In this document: positions 1-11,364 of the stretch, piece after piece
Position numbering within the stretch: the stretch's first letter is position 1
Layout of the letters: every line of letters starts with the position of its first letter
From: Pseudocercospora fijiensis CIRAD86
Taxonomy: Eukaryota > Ascomycota > Dothideomycetes > Mycosphaerellales > Mycosphaerellaceae
Assembly: GCF_000340215.1 (NCBI RefSeq)
Contig: NW_006921555.1
Location: 1-64,000, forward strand
Reading direction: 5' to 3'
DNA length: 64,000 nucleotides
Notes under the pieces: model-generated
What the model was told of the DNA's origin: nothing
Database searches by the model: none
Seen by the model: the letters and a program-made list of their open reading frames with translations, nothing else
Made by a program: the position numbers and the translations under genes

Positions 1-49
1 GTACGACGGCGAGGAAAATCCTATAGTACTTCTACCGAGAATTATAACG

Positions 50-712
50 AGATGCTATAAAAGATAAGAAACTATATAGCGGGACCTAAAGCAGTATAGA
101 ACTCGTACGAGTCGAGACTAATTAGGCTATCCGCCGCGAGTCGGTAGTAGTAATAGTAGCAATAGGATATAGATATAGTAGCCGAGAGGCTAGATAGGAT
201 AAGGAAACTAGATAGCGGGAAGTAAAGTAGTACGGAACTTATACGACTCTAGGCCGAGTAGGGTATCCGCTACGAGTCGGTAGCAGTAATAGTAGTAATA
301 GGATATAGATCTAGTAGCCGGGAGGCTAGATAAGACAAGGAAACTAGATAGCGGGAAGTAAAGTAGTACGGAACTTATACGACTCTAGGCCGAGTAGGAT
401 ATCCGCCGCGAGTCGGTAGTAGTAATAGTAGCAATAGGATATAGATCTAGTAGCCGGGAGGCTAGATAAGACAAGGAAACTAGATAGCGGGAAGTAAAGC
501 AGTACGGAACTTATACGACTCTAGGCCGAGTAGGATATCCGTAGTAAGTCGGTAGTAGTAATAGTAGTAATAGGATATAGATCTAGTAGCCGGGAGGCTA
601 GATCGGATAAGGAAACTAGATATCGGAAAGCCGAGCAGTATAGAACTTATACGAATCGAGGCTAAGTAGGCTATCTATAGCGAGTCCGTAGTAGTAGTAG
701 TAGTAGTAGTAG
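50..712. repeat. 136-bp tandem satellite, about five units
   Basis: A unit carrying 'ggaaactagatagcggga' recurs with starts near 67, 203, 339, 475 and 611, so the period is exactly 136 bp each time. Units differ by scattered substitutions, and the first and last are the most diverged. The array runs into a short GTA microsatellite at 688-712. 136 is not a multiple of three, so a repeated protein domain is unlikely. I see no gene in it. The array reaches close to the window start and may continue beyond it. Confidence 0.9.
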
Positions 713-1079
713 AATACTAGGGTAGTAGCTAGGAGAATAATTTCAATAGGTAGTAGCTAAACTCTTTAGCACTACATTAATCTATATTAAGGCCTATCGC
801 GATAAAATGCATAGGTATACGTATCTATAATCAAATTAGTCGCTATATATACCGGAATGTTTTAAGTTACTTCTAGGTAATTCGATAATCCGCGAAGGCG
901 TAGTTGCCGCTAGTATATAGGATAAAGGTTAGTCTAGCGCTAACCGAGCGTCTAATACGAAGACGGTAATACTAGAAAATAGCATCGTAATACAGAAGGA
1001 TATGAGTTTAATATATTAATAGTATTACCGAAAAGTGTAGGCTAACTCTAAGATACCGAGTCGTAGTATTAAGCCGCTC
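713..1079. other. No recognisable feature
   Basis: RIP-type sequence with rare CA/TG and many stops in all frames. I see no repeat, RNA or coding signal that I can support. Confidence 0.5.
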
Positions 1080-1860
1080 CTAAATTATTAATCGACCTAA
1101 ACTTAGCAACCCTATATATAAATAATATATATGTCTATACTAGACTAGCAATACTCGTACGCTAACCTACGATAGTATATAATACTACCTTAAGCCGACC
1201 GTAGCAAACGTTTATCGTACTACTTAGAGTTAGCGGTAGCTAAACATTCGAGTTATAGTAAAACGTACTCCTCTAGATACTATCGATATACTACTTATCT
1301 ACGCTACGGACTATAGCAATAGTACGAGCCTTACTAGCGTCCTAGTCTAATATACTACTGTCCGGAAACATAATATAGTCGGCGAGCTTAGTATTAGCTA
1401 GAACTAGATCGTATAGGAGGTATACAAACTAGTCTTCTAGGTACGAGCGATTAAGTAGTAAATCCTTATTAGCGAACTAGCCCGTAAAATAGAAAGAGGC
1501 ACTAGTAGTAGTATAATTGCTACCGACTAGAAAACAGTAGACGCGAGTATTATTACTCTCCCCGGCCTACTAGTATAGAAAGCCGATCCACTCTAGGTTA
1601 TAACCTATAATATCCTATTAAGTATAGGCGAGCGAGTAGGTAACACCCGGCTAAAGCACCTATATCGATACGATTAGCTCTAGATCTCGCTACGTCGAAG
1701 ATATAGCCTAGTATAAGGGCAATTCGATACCGACCGGAAATATACCTAGCTAACCTTAACACCTAGAACCCTAAAGCGGGTTAGAGCCGCGGGCTCTAGC
1801 TAATAGAATAGTGCTATTAGCTAGGGAGCGGATAACTAGCGTACTATCCCTAGAGCGATA
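1080..1860 (-). pseudogene. RIP-degraded frame of unknown family
   Basis: One minus-strand frame can be followed for about 260 codons with roughly 13 to 16 stops, all TAG or TAA as expected if CAG/CAA codons were hit by RIP. Recognisable stretches are 'ESNNTRVYCFLVGSN', 'FANKDLLLNRSYLED' and 'STINVCYGRLKVVLY'. The composition looks like real protein rather than noise: charged runs, no low complexity and a consistent frame. I do not recognise the family and claim no function. It lies just upstream of, and opposite to, the KDZ-type transposase relic, so it could be a second gene of that element or an unrelated older insertion. No start or splice sites could be fixed. Confidence 0.4.
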
Positions 1861-2439
1861 TAAGACCCGATACTTAGCTACGCTAGAGGTTAAGACATAG
1901 GTTAATATTAATAAGTCGGCGTATAGGTCTATATAATAGCGTATATGTAATAGCGTATATATAATAGCGTATATATAAAAATCAAATAGAGTCGATAGGA
2001 TAAGGCTTTATACTTCTATCTAATAGGCGCACCGATAGGGTAGTCGTATCTGCTACGAGTCTTAGAGGCCTTAGATTTAATATAAACCGCTTATTAGATG
2101 CCGCCTTAAACGACGTCGTTACTAAGTCGGCTAAGTAATACTTACTAGCAGTTACTCGAGCGCTATTCGTTTACTTTGCTTAGGAATATAACCTAGCTAT
2201 AATATAACTAGAGCAAGCCTTAGTAGTACTAGGCGAATTTAACGTAATTAATAATACTATAGGGCAGTATTAAACCGGAGCAATACTACTTCTATACGTA
2301 TATAGAATTAAATATATACAACGTATTTTACGGTATAATATATAAGCCTTAGGGCGTTAGGAGTAACGTAGAAATCTAGTCGAAATATAGTACGGCCGTT
2401 TATATTTAGTATTAATTTTCCGATTAGTCCTAACTAGTA
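1861..2439. other. Unassigned spacer before KDZ-1
   Basis: No convincing frame. At 1936-1975 a short direct repeat of 'gcgtatat' units occurs. 1790-1830 contains two small inverted repeats, one with arms 'agctaatag' and 'ctattagct'. This may contain the 5' end of the KDZ-type element, but no terminal inverted repeat was found. Confidence 0.4.
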
Positions 2440-4640
2440 ACCGAGTCGGACGGCGAGTCGGTATATAAATTAGTATTCAAATGTTATCGCAAGAGGCGCT
2501 AGTAGAGTAATATTAAGTTAGTATAATCGAATAGGATAAATCCGAGCTTTTGCCGAATCCGTAGGCTACGAATCGATATCGAGTCGGACCCCGACTTATA
2601 CCTAACTTTGTAGTAGTAAGGGGGGTTTGCTAAGCACTATACTTATAGTAGGGCTAAAGAGCCTTAGTAACTTCGTATACGTCGATATACGACAAACCTA
2701 TAGTAGCTATAATAATAGCGCCTATTATCGAAAGCTAGCTATATATATAGTAATATCTTACTATATCGAATATAGGTTATATAACCGGCTACTTAAAAGC
2801 TCCTACGGCTATAAGCAATATAGAAACAGGTATAAGAAACGCGCCTACGGCTATAAGTAATACGGAAACAAGTACGAGAAACGCGTCGCACTAAAAGAAT
2901 TTACCGAGTACGATTCTACTATAAACAATACCGCGAAGCGAGCCCGACTTAACTTATATACGATCTAAGGTAGCGACTAGAGCGCCGAATAAGCCGATAA
3001 CAGATCGATACTAGAAGGCATATAGTAAGACGTAAATAAAGAAGGTATAATAGAAGCTGTTCTAGTACCGACATTAACGCTAATAGTACTAGCGCTATAG
3101 GAAGACAAAGGAAGTATAAATAGTATTAAAAAGGATAGATATCTTTAATTACCGGAATTCGATATATAGGATAGCCTAGCGGACGAAGACGAAATAGAGA
3201 GCGTATAGGCAACTACCGCCGGAACGACAATAACGCTAGGAAGCTAGAAGTTAATAAGATTACGGCTAATACTAAAAGGCTACCGTACCGCGGATAATAT
3301 CGATTTATTTACCGAATATACTAGCCGTACCGCTAGCAAGCCTATAGCTAGGTATAGTATAATTACAATTTAGTATAGTAGAGTGAATATAAGCGCCTAA
3401 TCTATAAATAGCGTTAAAATACGAATACAAGATACTTCGGGCGAGTACGGAACATTTAAGTTACTATTCGATATAAGCTTTACGTAATTCTTAAAGAGAG
3501 AGAGAATATCCGGATATACAATTACGAGGCTTTTCGAAGACGAGAGGCTAGTACTACTATACGATCTACTAAGCTAGAAAAGCGTAAAGGTTGTAACGTC
3601 GAAACTGCGAGCCGGCGGTATACTACTATCGAGGGTATTAGGTTAAATAAAGGTTCGAAAGCTATACCTTCCGATAAGTCGAACGGGTTACGGTAATACG
3701 GAACTAGTACTACGATACCGATTCGTTAAGAAAGCAGTAATGTTCTTAATAGGTTATAGTAGCTTTAGGAATAATCTAGTATATAAGCTATATCGAGCGT
3801 AGACGACTAACGACCTACTATAGCGAATCTACTCTAATATAGCGTTAGTAGACTAGTAGTAGGATACCTAGAGTAAGATAAATATAGACGGCGTAACGAT
3901 TATACCTCTAATCGTATTAACTAATAAAACGTAGATAACTAACTACTAAGGTAACTTAATAGTATACCCTATATACCTTACTATCGGAAACCTATACGTA
4001 CGAGTACGTAACGCGAATAATAGACCCGGTACGATCTTACTAGGACTACTACCGGTCGTTAAGGATAGCGATAGTTTTACTAAAAACAGTATATATTATA
4101 TATCGATAGCGTATATCTTTCGCTCCGCTATAAAAGCAGCCGATAGCGAGGGCTAGGACATTATATACGTAGATAGCGCAACGCGTAGGTACTTCCTAAT
4201 CTTAGTAGTAATATTAGTAGACTATAAAGAGCAAGTTGCAATTACCGGAGTTAAGACAAATATATATTGTCTAAGTTGCCTAGTATATCCGATAGAACGA
4301 GAGCACCTCGATATTATAGTAGAATAGCGGTTACTCGACTCTACGAAGTAGCGATATCTAAGGCAACGTAAAGGCGAATATATAGCGAAGGATCCGTAGA
4401 ACGTCTATAATATCGATTGCTTTATATAGCGCTAGAAATACGTCGATATATACCGGTCTTTAGTAGTAGACACACTATACTAGCTATTAAAAGGAGTGCT
4501 AATATACGCAATCTAATAGACTACGGACCTACTAGTAGACAAGATAAGCTATATAAAAACGAGGAGATACCGACTAGTTACCGACTCGACCCCGAATAGG
4601 GGCCTATCTACTAAAATAAGAAAGCTAGGGAAAATAGTAG
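2440..4640 (+). pseudogene. Plavaka/KDZ-type transposase relic, N-terminal and core part
   Basis: Relic of a cut-and-paste transposase of the Plavaka branch of the Kyakuja-Dileera-Zisupton group, which integrates DNA elements using acidic catalytic residues. Around 3896-4320 one frame reads 'VYPIYLTIGNLYVRVRN', 'RPGTILLGLLPVVK' and 'YCLSC' (CxxC at 4268-4279), the order typical of the fungal Plavaka core. The 'PLIVLTNKT' at 3899-3925 matches the usual 'ASDKT', with Asp read as Asn; TGAT to TAAT is a RIP change. A 77-codon open stretch at 2627-2860 is in the same phase and may be its N-terminal part. The frame stops at 4640, where Gypsy-1 inserted, and resumes at 11365. In-frame TAG/TAA codons make it dead. 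Confidence 0.75.
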
Positions 4641-4645
4641 TATAA
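4641..4645. repeat. Target-site duplication TATAA, left copy
   Basis: TATAA directly precedes the left LTR of Gypsy-1 and is repeated at 11360-11364 after the right LTR. Five bases is usual for Ty3/Gypsy integrases. Confidence 0.9.
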
Positions 4646-4821
4646 TATTACGATCTTAGCGACTTGTATATACAATTCGAGGTTACGTAACTAAAGGTTA
4701 TATAACTTAATGCCTAAGGCATCCGCCGAGTAGATAAAAGCCTCTTCCGTAAGAGAGCCTCTCTCTCTTTCTTCTTTAACTCGTTATCAATTTAGATAGC
4801 TATTTAATTAATATCTTAATA
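4646..4821 (+). repeat. Gypsy-1 left LTR (176 bp)
   Basis: Nearly identical to 11184-11359. It begins TATTACGATC and ends TTAATA, which after undoing RIP gives the TGTTA...TAACA inverted ends expected of LTRs. The copies differ mainly at CA/TA sites such as 'tacaattcg' versus 'tataattcg', showing that they were mutated separately. A pyrimidine-rich 'ctctctctctttcttcttt' segment lies in the 3' part. Confidence 0.93.
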
Positions 4822-4859
4822 GAATAACGAGTTCCTTTATTACCTACGACGTTGTCGTA

Positions 4860-6750
4860 GGTACTATCGCGTATACCTATACGAGAAATTACGCCGCTAG
4901 CGATCGCTATCGCCCTTCTACGCTCCCTATTATACGATAGTACTAATAGACCTATATACTAATCTATATTAGGTATAGTAAGCTACCCGACCGTAGTAAT
5001 ACCGCCGATTCGCTATAGATCCTTTAAGACTGCCTACCGATCGCGGTAGCGGCTCGGAATATACGAATACGCCTAACTACGTAGGAATAGCTAGGGCCCC
5101 GTTAAACGGTATACTAGAACTACTACAACTACCGTAAGGTCTACGACCTAGTCTCGCCGACATCGATAGCGTACTACGATAGCCGCTACCTAGTAGCCTC
5201 TAAGACTTCTATTAGTTCTTTAATAGGGTAAACGAGTAGAAGGCCGCTAAATATATCTTCTAACGTATAACTAAGCTATATTAGTTAGTAGCTACACTTC
5301 GTTAGTAATACTAGTAAGAGGTAGAGATACTAGAATAGGTATAATAAGCTTATTATAAGACTAACACTTATCTTAATAGCGAGCTAGTATAGGCTCGGAC
5401 TAAAGTAGAATACTAGCGTCGAGCCGCCGATTTAGTACGTAACTCCTTAGTTATTACATAATAGTAGCGTAATAACCTAGCTTAGTAGGTCGCTCGCCTA
5501 TAATAATAATAGTCTTCCGTAGAAGATATCGCCCGACGAGCTAGTAAATAAGCCGCTCGCGCTCGTCGCGACGCCGAAGCGTCTTTATTACGTAATCTAA
5601 TCGGTCGAGGACTTATATTAGATAATAGCCGACCTCTATTCCGTCGACCTCTTAACCCCTTTACCTTTCGCGACTAACCTAAGCCTCTCCGACGTTCTCG
5701 ATTTAACCGTAGTATCGACGATAATAATAACTATACTAGATATAGTAAGAGCGAGAAGTATCTAGATCCCGAGAAATACGATAGAGACCGTAAGAAGCTA
5801 AAACCCTTCCTTACTAAGCTTACGATTAAGTTAACAATTAATAATAATCGCTTTCTAACGCTATAGGACCGACTAATATATACGTATAGTCGTACTACTA
5901 GTAAGGCCCGTTCTATAGTCTAACTATATATCCGTTACGACGAATACGGCGTAATTATAGACTTTAACGACCTTAACGACTTCCGTAACCTATTAGTTAA
6001 CGCCTTCGGTAACCCTAACGAGGTCGCTACTACTAGCTATAAGATAAATAACTTAAAGTAGAAGAATAAGGAATTTACTTACTATCTCGTAGAGTTTAAT
6101 CGACTTAACGCCTTACTTAGTTATAAAGGCCGAGCTTAAGTTAACGCCCTTAAGCGTAGCTTGTCTTCTAAATTAAAGGTAGCGCTTAGTAATATATATA
6201 ATAAGCCTACTAACTTTTCGTTACTCTATCGCTAACTAACTATTATCGATAACCGGCTCTATTAGTACTATATAGAAAGCAATCGTAATAATACTAAGCT
6301 AGGATCTAGTAGTACCGCTAACTAAGGCCCTAATACTAGCCGTAGCTATAGTAATAACGCTAGCGGCTCTAGTAACGGATACCCTCTATAAGGATATACC
6401 GTTCTATATAATAACTAAGGATAGTTTACCTCGGCGAATAGTAACGGTACTACTACTACTACGACTACGACTGTCCGTAACCTAGACGCTATAGACCTCT
6501 TCGCTACTTAGGGTTAGGGTTAGGGTTAGGGTTAGGGTTAGGGTTAGGGTTAGGGTAATCGTCGCCGTATAACGCTCGAAGAGAGAGATCGTCGCCGCCG
6601 CGAAGGACTATATCGCTTTTACGGTAGTAATTATATCTACTCCGATACTACCTATCTAGAGCTTATCCGCCGCGCTTAAGGCCGTAATAATCGCCTAAAT
6701 ACTAATATCTCTACCTTTAGTACCGCCGCCGCCGCTCTAGCCGATCTACC
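4860..6750 (+). pseudogene. Gypsy-1 gag remnant
   Basis: Capsid/nucleocapsid polyprotein relic that would have packaged the element RNA. The Retrotrans_gag-like core at about 5940-6130 reads 'NDFRNLLVNAFGNPNEVATT' followed by 'EFTYYLVEFNRLNALL', matching the usual FG.PNE... and F..YL.EF.RL spacing. A nucleocapsid-like segment follows at about 6590-6660, where 'RRREGLYRFYGSN' suggests a CCHC knuckle whose Cys and His codons became Tyr (TGT/CAC to TAT/TAC). Between the two lies the 48-bp TTAGGG array. In-frame TAG/TAA codons are frequent. The start codon was not identified. Confidence 0.75.
6508..6555 (+). repeat. (TTAGGG)8 array inside Gypsy-1 gag
   Basis: Eight perfect TTAGGG units lie within the gag frame, before the nucleocapsid segment. 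In the gag phase the array reads TAG GGT repeated, and 48 bp keeps the frame. TTAGGG contains no CA or TG, so RIP cannot change it. It could be an interstitial telomeric repeat, or the RIP product of an in-frame (CAGGGT)n repeat coding Gln-Gly. Confidence 0.97.
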
Positions 6751-9309
6751 TCCTACCGATAATAAAGATACTTATAGTAGCGATAAGAAGGGAAAAGTAT
6801 AGCTCTTAGATAAAGTCGCGTTTAAAAGCCTATACCGATAGAGTTACCTATACCGTTATTACTAAAGAACCTAAGCTACTATTATAGAAGGAAATATCGA
6901 TAGTAGAAAGATTTATAGATTAGTTTATTAGTATTATTAGGAAGTATTATATCCGAGGGCGATAATTAATATCTCGTCTTATATTATACTTTAACGGCTT
7001 ATAATAAACCTTAGTCTAGTATATTAGACGTAGGGTAGAATACCGAATATTAATTATTAGTAATAGTCGATTACGGTTATACCGGTTTATCTTTTATTAA
7101 CTTATATTACGCGTACTAATACTAGCTTCCTATCTATAGCCTAAAGGAGCTACGTAGATTAACTACTTTTGACGGTAGTTTCGTAGTAGACGTTACTTAG
7201 TATACTAGAGCGACTATTAATATTAATAGCTATATCGAATATAGGGCCTTCTATCTTACTATATTAGGATATTATCCTATTATCCTCGGCCGTCCGTAGC
7301 TTAATAAATATAACCCTCGTATCGACTAGAAGCTTAACCGAGTATAGTTTAACTCCGATTACTATAAGGAATATTATAACGACTCGTATACTATCGTTCG
7401 CGCCTATAGCTTATCCGACCGCGAAGATAATAATACGCTAGCTTACGCCGAACCTATAGTAACGTAGTACTATTAATAATAACTAGCTTATAACCTATCG
7501 GACGATACCGATATAGTAAAGCTTATCGACTCGATATAAAAGTACTATATATAGCGCGATTGTCCTACGCGCCGATCGGTATTAATCTAGTTCTTATCTC
7601 TGCCCTTACCTCCGCTAATTCCGCTACCTCGACTAGTACGGAAACGCTTATTACTACCGCTTATCTATATTACCGGTATAACTATAGCTCTAGTAAGCGT
7701 ATAGGTCTTCGACTAGTAAATAAAGAAGAAGGAGTTATTCGTATTCGCCGCGTCGTTACGGGATATAGAAAAAGAGATAGCTAAGAAGAAGTATATTAAC
7801 CCGGCCGATAAAGTCCCTTAGTACTATTACGGTAGGCTAATATTATTCTTATAGAAGGATACGAAGAAGTTACTACTATACCGACTTAGATAGAACTACC
7901 GTATTAATATTATTAAAGGTAAGGAAACGACGTATAGCCCGCTCTACGGTATATCGTATAAGGAATTAGAGGTCCTATATAACTATTTAAAGGACAACCT
8001 CGATAAGGGCTTTATTTAAGTATTAACCTTATAGTACTCTTCGCTAGTACTATTCGTTAAGAAACCCGGTAGAGGCTTATAGTTCTATATAGACTATCGT
8101 AAGCTAAACGAGATTATAGTAAAGAATAGATACCCTATCCCTTTTATTTAAGAGATACTCGATCGATTAAGTAAAGTAGTTATATATACTAAACTCGATA
8201 TTATCTCGGCCTTAAATTAACTTCGTATCGAACTAGGCTACGAGTAGAAAATAGCCTTCTATACCCGTTATAGTCTCTTCGAATATAAGGTTATACTATT
8301 CGGGCTCTATAACGCGCTATTAACCTTTTAGTAATATATTAATAACGCTCTCCGACCCTTCCTCGACGTATTCTATACTATATATCTAGATAATATACTT
8401 ATCTACTCTAATTTAATCGAAGAATATCCCTATTACGTTCGCTAAGTAATAGATATACTCCTTAAAGCCGGCCTACGAGCCGATATATTAAAGTTAGAGT
8501 TTAAAGTAATAATAGTTAAGTACCTAGGCCTCGTTATTAGTACTAATAGTATCTATATAGACGATAAGAAGATCGAAGCCGTACGCGACTAGCCTATTCC
8601 TACTAATATTAAAGATATATAGTCCTTTCTTAGCTTCGTAAACTTCTATCGATACTTTATTTATAACTTCGTATATATCGTTAAGCCTATAGTCCTACTA
8701 ACGTATAAAGATATACCCTTCGTATAGACGATAGCCTACTAAGACTCCTTCGAACGACTTAAAGCTATATTCGTCTCTACGCTAGTATTAGCTTATTATA
8801 ACCTAGACCTATCCGTAATAATCGAGACCGACGCTTCTAATTATATTACTATCGGTATTATATCTTAACTATATATCGATAGTATATAGAAACCTATTAC
8901 TTACTTCTCGAAGAAGATAACGCCCGCTAAATATAACTACGAGATCTACGATAAAGAGCTTCTCGCTATTATTAAAGCCTTTAAATTATAAAGACCCGAA
9001 TTAGAAGATTACCGCTTTAACGAGGAGCCTATCCGAGTTATTACCGATTACCGTAATCTATAGTTCTATATATCTACTAAGTAACTTAATCGCCGCTAAG
9101 CTCGCTAGAGTAAATTCCTTAGTAGGTTTAATTTCGAGATTATATACCGTCCTAGTAGATAAAAAGCTAAGCTAGACTTACTTATACGCCGCTCTACTAA
9201 CCTATCTTTATTAGCTAAGGACCTATATATTAAATATAACTATTAGCTCGTATTAAAGCTATATAACCTAGCTATAGGCCTCTAATCCGCCGTATATAAA
9301 ATCTTCTCC

Positions 9310-9351
9310 TTAGGGTTAGGGTTAGGGTTAGGGTTAGGGTTAGGGTTAGGG
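9310..9351 (+). repeat. (TTAGGG)7 array inside Gypsy-1 pol
   Basis: Seven perfect units follow the RNase H C-terminus. In the pol phase the array reads TTA GGG (Leu-Gly). The pol frame runs through it and the following 128 bp without a shift. Confidence 0.97.
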
Positions 9352-9478
9352 TTATATAACCCTAAGGTAAATAATTACAATTCTCGAAGAAACGGACAAT
9401 TTTACGACTTTTACGTTTTTTACGACGATAACCCTTAGGGTTAGGGTTAGGGTAAGGGTTACGACGAACCTTAATTTG
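9352..9478 (+). other. In-frame linker with a second TTAGGG array (9435-9452)
   Basis: About 127 bp between the seven-unit array and the resumed integrase N-terminal frame. It contains one inverted CCCTAA (9359-9364), three TTAGGG units at 9435-9452 and a variant TAAGGG. It keeps several CA dinucleotides ('tacaattc', 'gacaattt'), which are rare around it. In the pol phase it is open apart from TAG/TAA. Either it is an extra pol linker or a later insertion that happens to keep the frame. Confidence 0.75.
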
Positions 9479-11183
9479 CGAAAGCCCGTATAAATACTAC
9501 GAGTAACGGTACGGTTATATTTGCTATAGAAACTCTCGGCGCCGAGATCTTTATCGACGCCGAGAATATTACTAAGCGAATTCGCGATATCTCGATTAAG
9601 GATACTCTTTTTTAATAAGTAAAAGAATATCTCTATAGTAGAGCGGACCCTTTTAATAATCTCCTATTATCCCTTTTAGACTATAAAATTAAAAATAATA
9701 ACCTCCTATTCTACCGCGATTATCTTTATATACTAGAAGCTAAGGAAACGGATAAGTCGCTCTATACTAATATTATCCGTATATATTACGACTATTCCGC
9801 TACTAGCTATTCTAGTATTATAAAAACGTTCTATCTCGTTAGCTATAGCTACTATTAGCTATAAATATACGAGGACGTTAAACGATATATTAGCGCCTAC
9901 TATATCTATCTCTAGACTAAATCCTTAAAATAAGCTAAACGAGGACTTTTTCGGCTTCTATTTATACCGACTACTCGATAGAAGAGCGTAACGATAGACT
10001 TTATTACTAGTCTTTTTAATAGTTCCGGTTATAACTCGATCCTTATTATCGTCGATTAACTAACTAAGATATAATATCTTATCCTATTTATATATAAGGA
10101 AGGACGCTCGAACGCTTAAGTAGTAGTAGATATCTACCTTACCTATATTTAGAAGCTTTATAGTCTTCTAGATACTATTACTTCTAACCGTAGTATATAG
10201 TTTATCTCTAAATTCTAGAACTACTTATATAAGCGTCTACGTATTAAGTATAACCTATCGACCGCTTATTATCTATAAACTAATAGATAAACTAAACGCT
10301 TAAATAAAGTTATCGAAGGATATCTCCGATTATATATAAACTATAAGTAAGACGACTAGAGCCTCTAGCTTCCTATCGCCGAATTTATAATAAATAACGT
10401 ACCCTCCGAAACTACCGGATTATTACCGTTCTAAGCTAGCTATAGTTATAATCCTCGTCTTAGAAGTAAACCTTTAACCCTACTAGAAGAAGATTTACCG
10501 TTAGATAATAATACTTAAGCCTAGATCGATTACCTATAGAGCCTCGAAATATATCTTATCGAATAGATACGGTATTAGTAGTCTCGTATAGAAGACTTAA
10601 CTAACTAATACCGCCGACCCGCTCCTATCTATCGTATCGGTAATAAAGTCTTCCTATTACTTAAAGGTATAAGTACGGATCGACCTAACGTTAAACTCGA
10701 CGTTAAGAACTTAGGACCGTATAAGATTACTAAGGTAATATCGCCCTACGCGTATTAACTAAAGCTACCTAATTTAATACGTATCTATAACGTCTTCTAT
10801 ACTTCGTTACTTATACTAGTATCTAAAATAGGTATACCTAGTTAACGATACGAGCTACTACCGCCGCTAGTTATCGATAGTAATAAGGAGTAGGAGGTAG
10901 AAAGAATACTAGATATAAAAGGCAAAGGAGATAATATATAGTATAAAGTAAAATAGATTAGATATAACAAACCGATATAGGAAGCCGCTAAGAACGCTAC
11001 TAATACGTAAGAAGTAGTAAAGGACTATTATAAGCGCTACCCGCGTAAGCCGTAACTACGTATTATTAACTTAGCGATATTAATACGACCGAGCGTACTA
11101 TTATTAGTCGCTATAATCGTAATACTATATAAGTAATAAGTAGATAAAGCGCCGTAGACGTCGCCTACGAAGGGGGGGAGTAC

Positions 11184-11359
11184 TATTACGATCTTAGCGA
11201 CTTGTATATATAATTCGAGGTTACGTAACTAAAGGTTATATAACTTAATACCTAAGGTATCCGCCGAGTAGATAAAAGCCTCTTCCGCGAGAGAGCCTCT
11301 CTCTCTTTCTTCTTTAACTCGTTATTAATTTAGATAGCTATTTAATTAATATCTTAATA
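11184..11359 (+). repeat. Gypsy-1 right LTR (176 bp)
   Basis: Pairs with 4646-4821 with few differences. It is followed directly by the TATAA target duplication at 11360-11364, after which the KDZ-1 sequence resumes. Confidence 0.93.
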
Positions 11360-11364
11360 TATAA

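Larger units (their letters stand above)
6756..11060 (+). pseudogene. Gypsy-1 pol remnant (PR-RT-RNase H-IN-chromodomain)
   Basis: Replication and integration polyprotein relic. The protease C-terminal part at about 7255-7330 reads 'IILGRPQLNKYNPRID'. RT spans about 8030-8640 ('LVLFVKKPGRGLQFYIDYR', 'LRIELGYEWKIAF', 'FLSFVNFYRYF'), with the catalytic box at 8383-8394 reading YLDN instead of YLDD. RNase H lies at 8810-9120 ('IIETDASNY', '[12 protein letters not shown]'). Integrase spans about 9600-10500 ('SVTIDFITSLF', 'SILIIVDQLTK', 'YYLQTNRQTKRLN'). The chromodomain at 10888-11055 reads 'EEVERILDIKGKG', 'YKVKWIRYN' and 'WEAAKNATNT'. Frames are continuous apart from TAG/TAA stops, and two further telomere-like arrays lie in frame between RNase H and integrase. 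Confidence 0.88.
4646..11359 (+). mobile_element. Gypsy-1, RIP-killed chromodomain Ty3/Gypsy retrotransposon
   Basis: A structurally complete element of 6714 bp: two 176-bp LTRs, gag, protease, RT, RNase H, integrase and a C-terminal chromodomain in chromovirus order, flanked by TATAA duplications. It sits inside the KDZ-1 transposase relic, so it is younger than that element. All recognisable frames carry many TAG/TAA stops, so it is not autonomous. It is unusual in holding three TTAGGG arrays in its coding region (6508-6555, 9310-9351, 9435-9452). A purine run at 11169-11180 just before the right LTR is the likely polypurine tract. Confidence 0.92.

Noticed and set aside
50..712. CRISPR-like array
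   Set aside because: Units are full-length tandem copies with no constant repeat/variable spacer pattern, and the genome is eukaryotic in character.
4417..4599. 60-codon plus-strand open stretch
   Set aside because: Out of phase with the KDZ-type transposase frame, which continues through this region.
6508..6555. True chromosome end
   Set aside because: Array is short, internal, in frame with gag, and flanked on both sides by the same element.
7560..7784. 74-codon plus-strand open stretch in Gypsy-1
   Set aside because: In a different phase from the pol frame, which reads continuously (with TAG/TAA) through the same region into RT.
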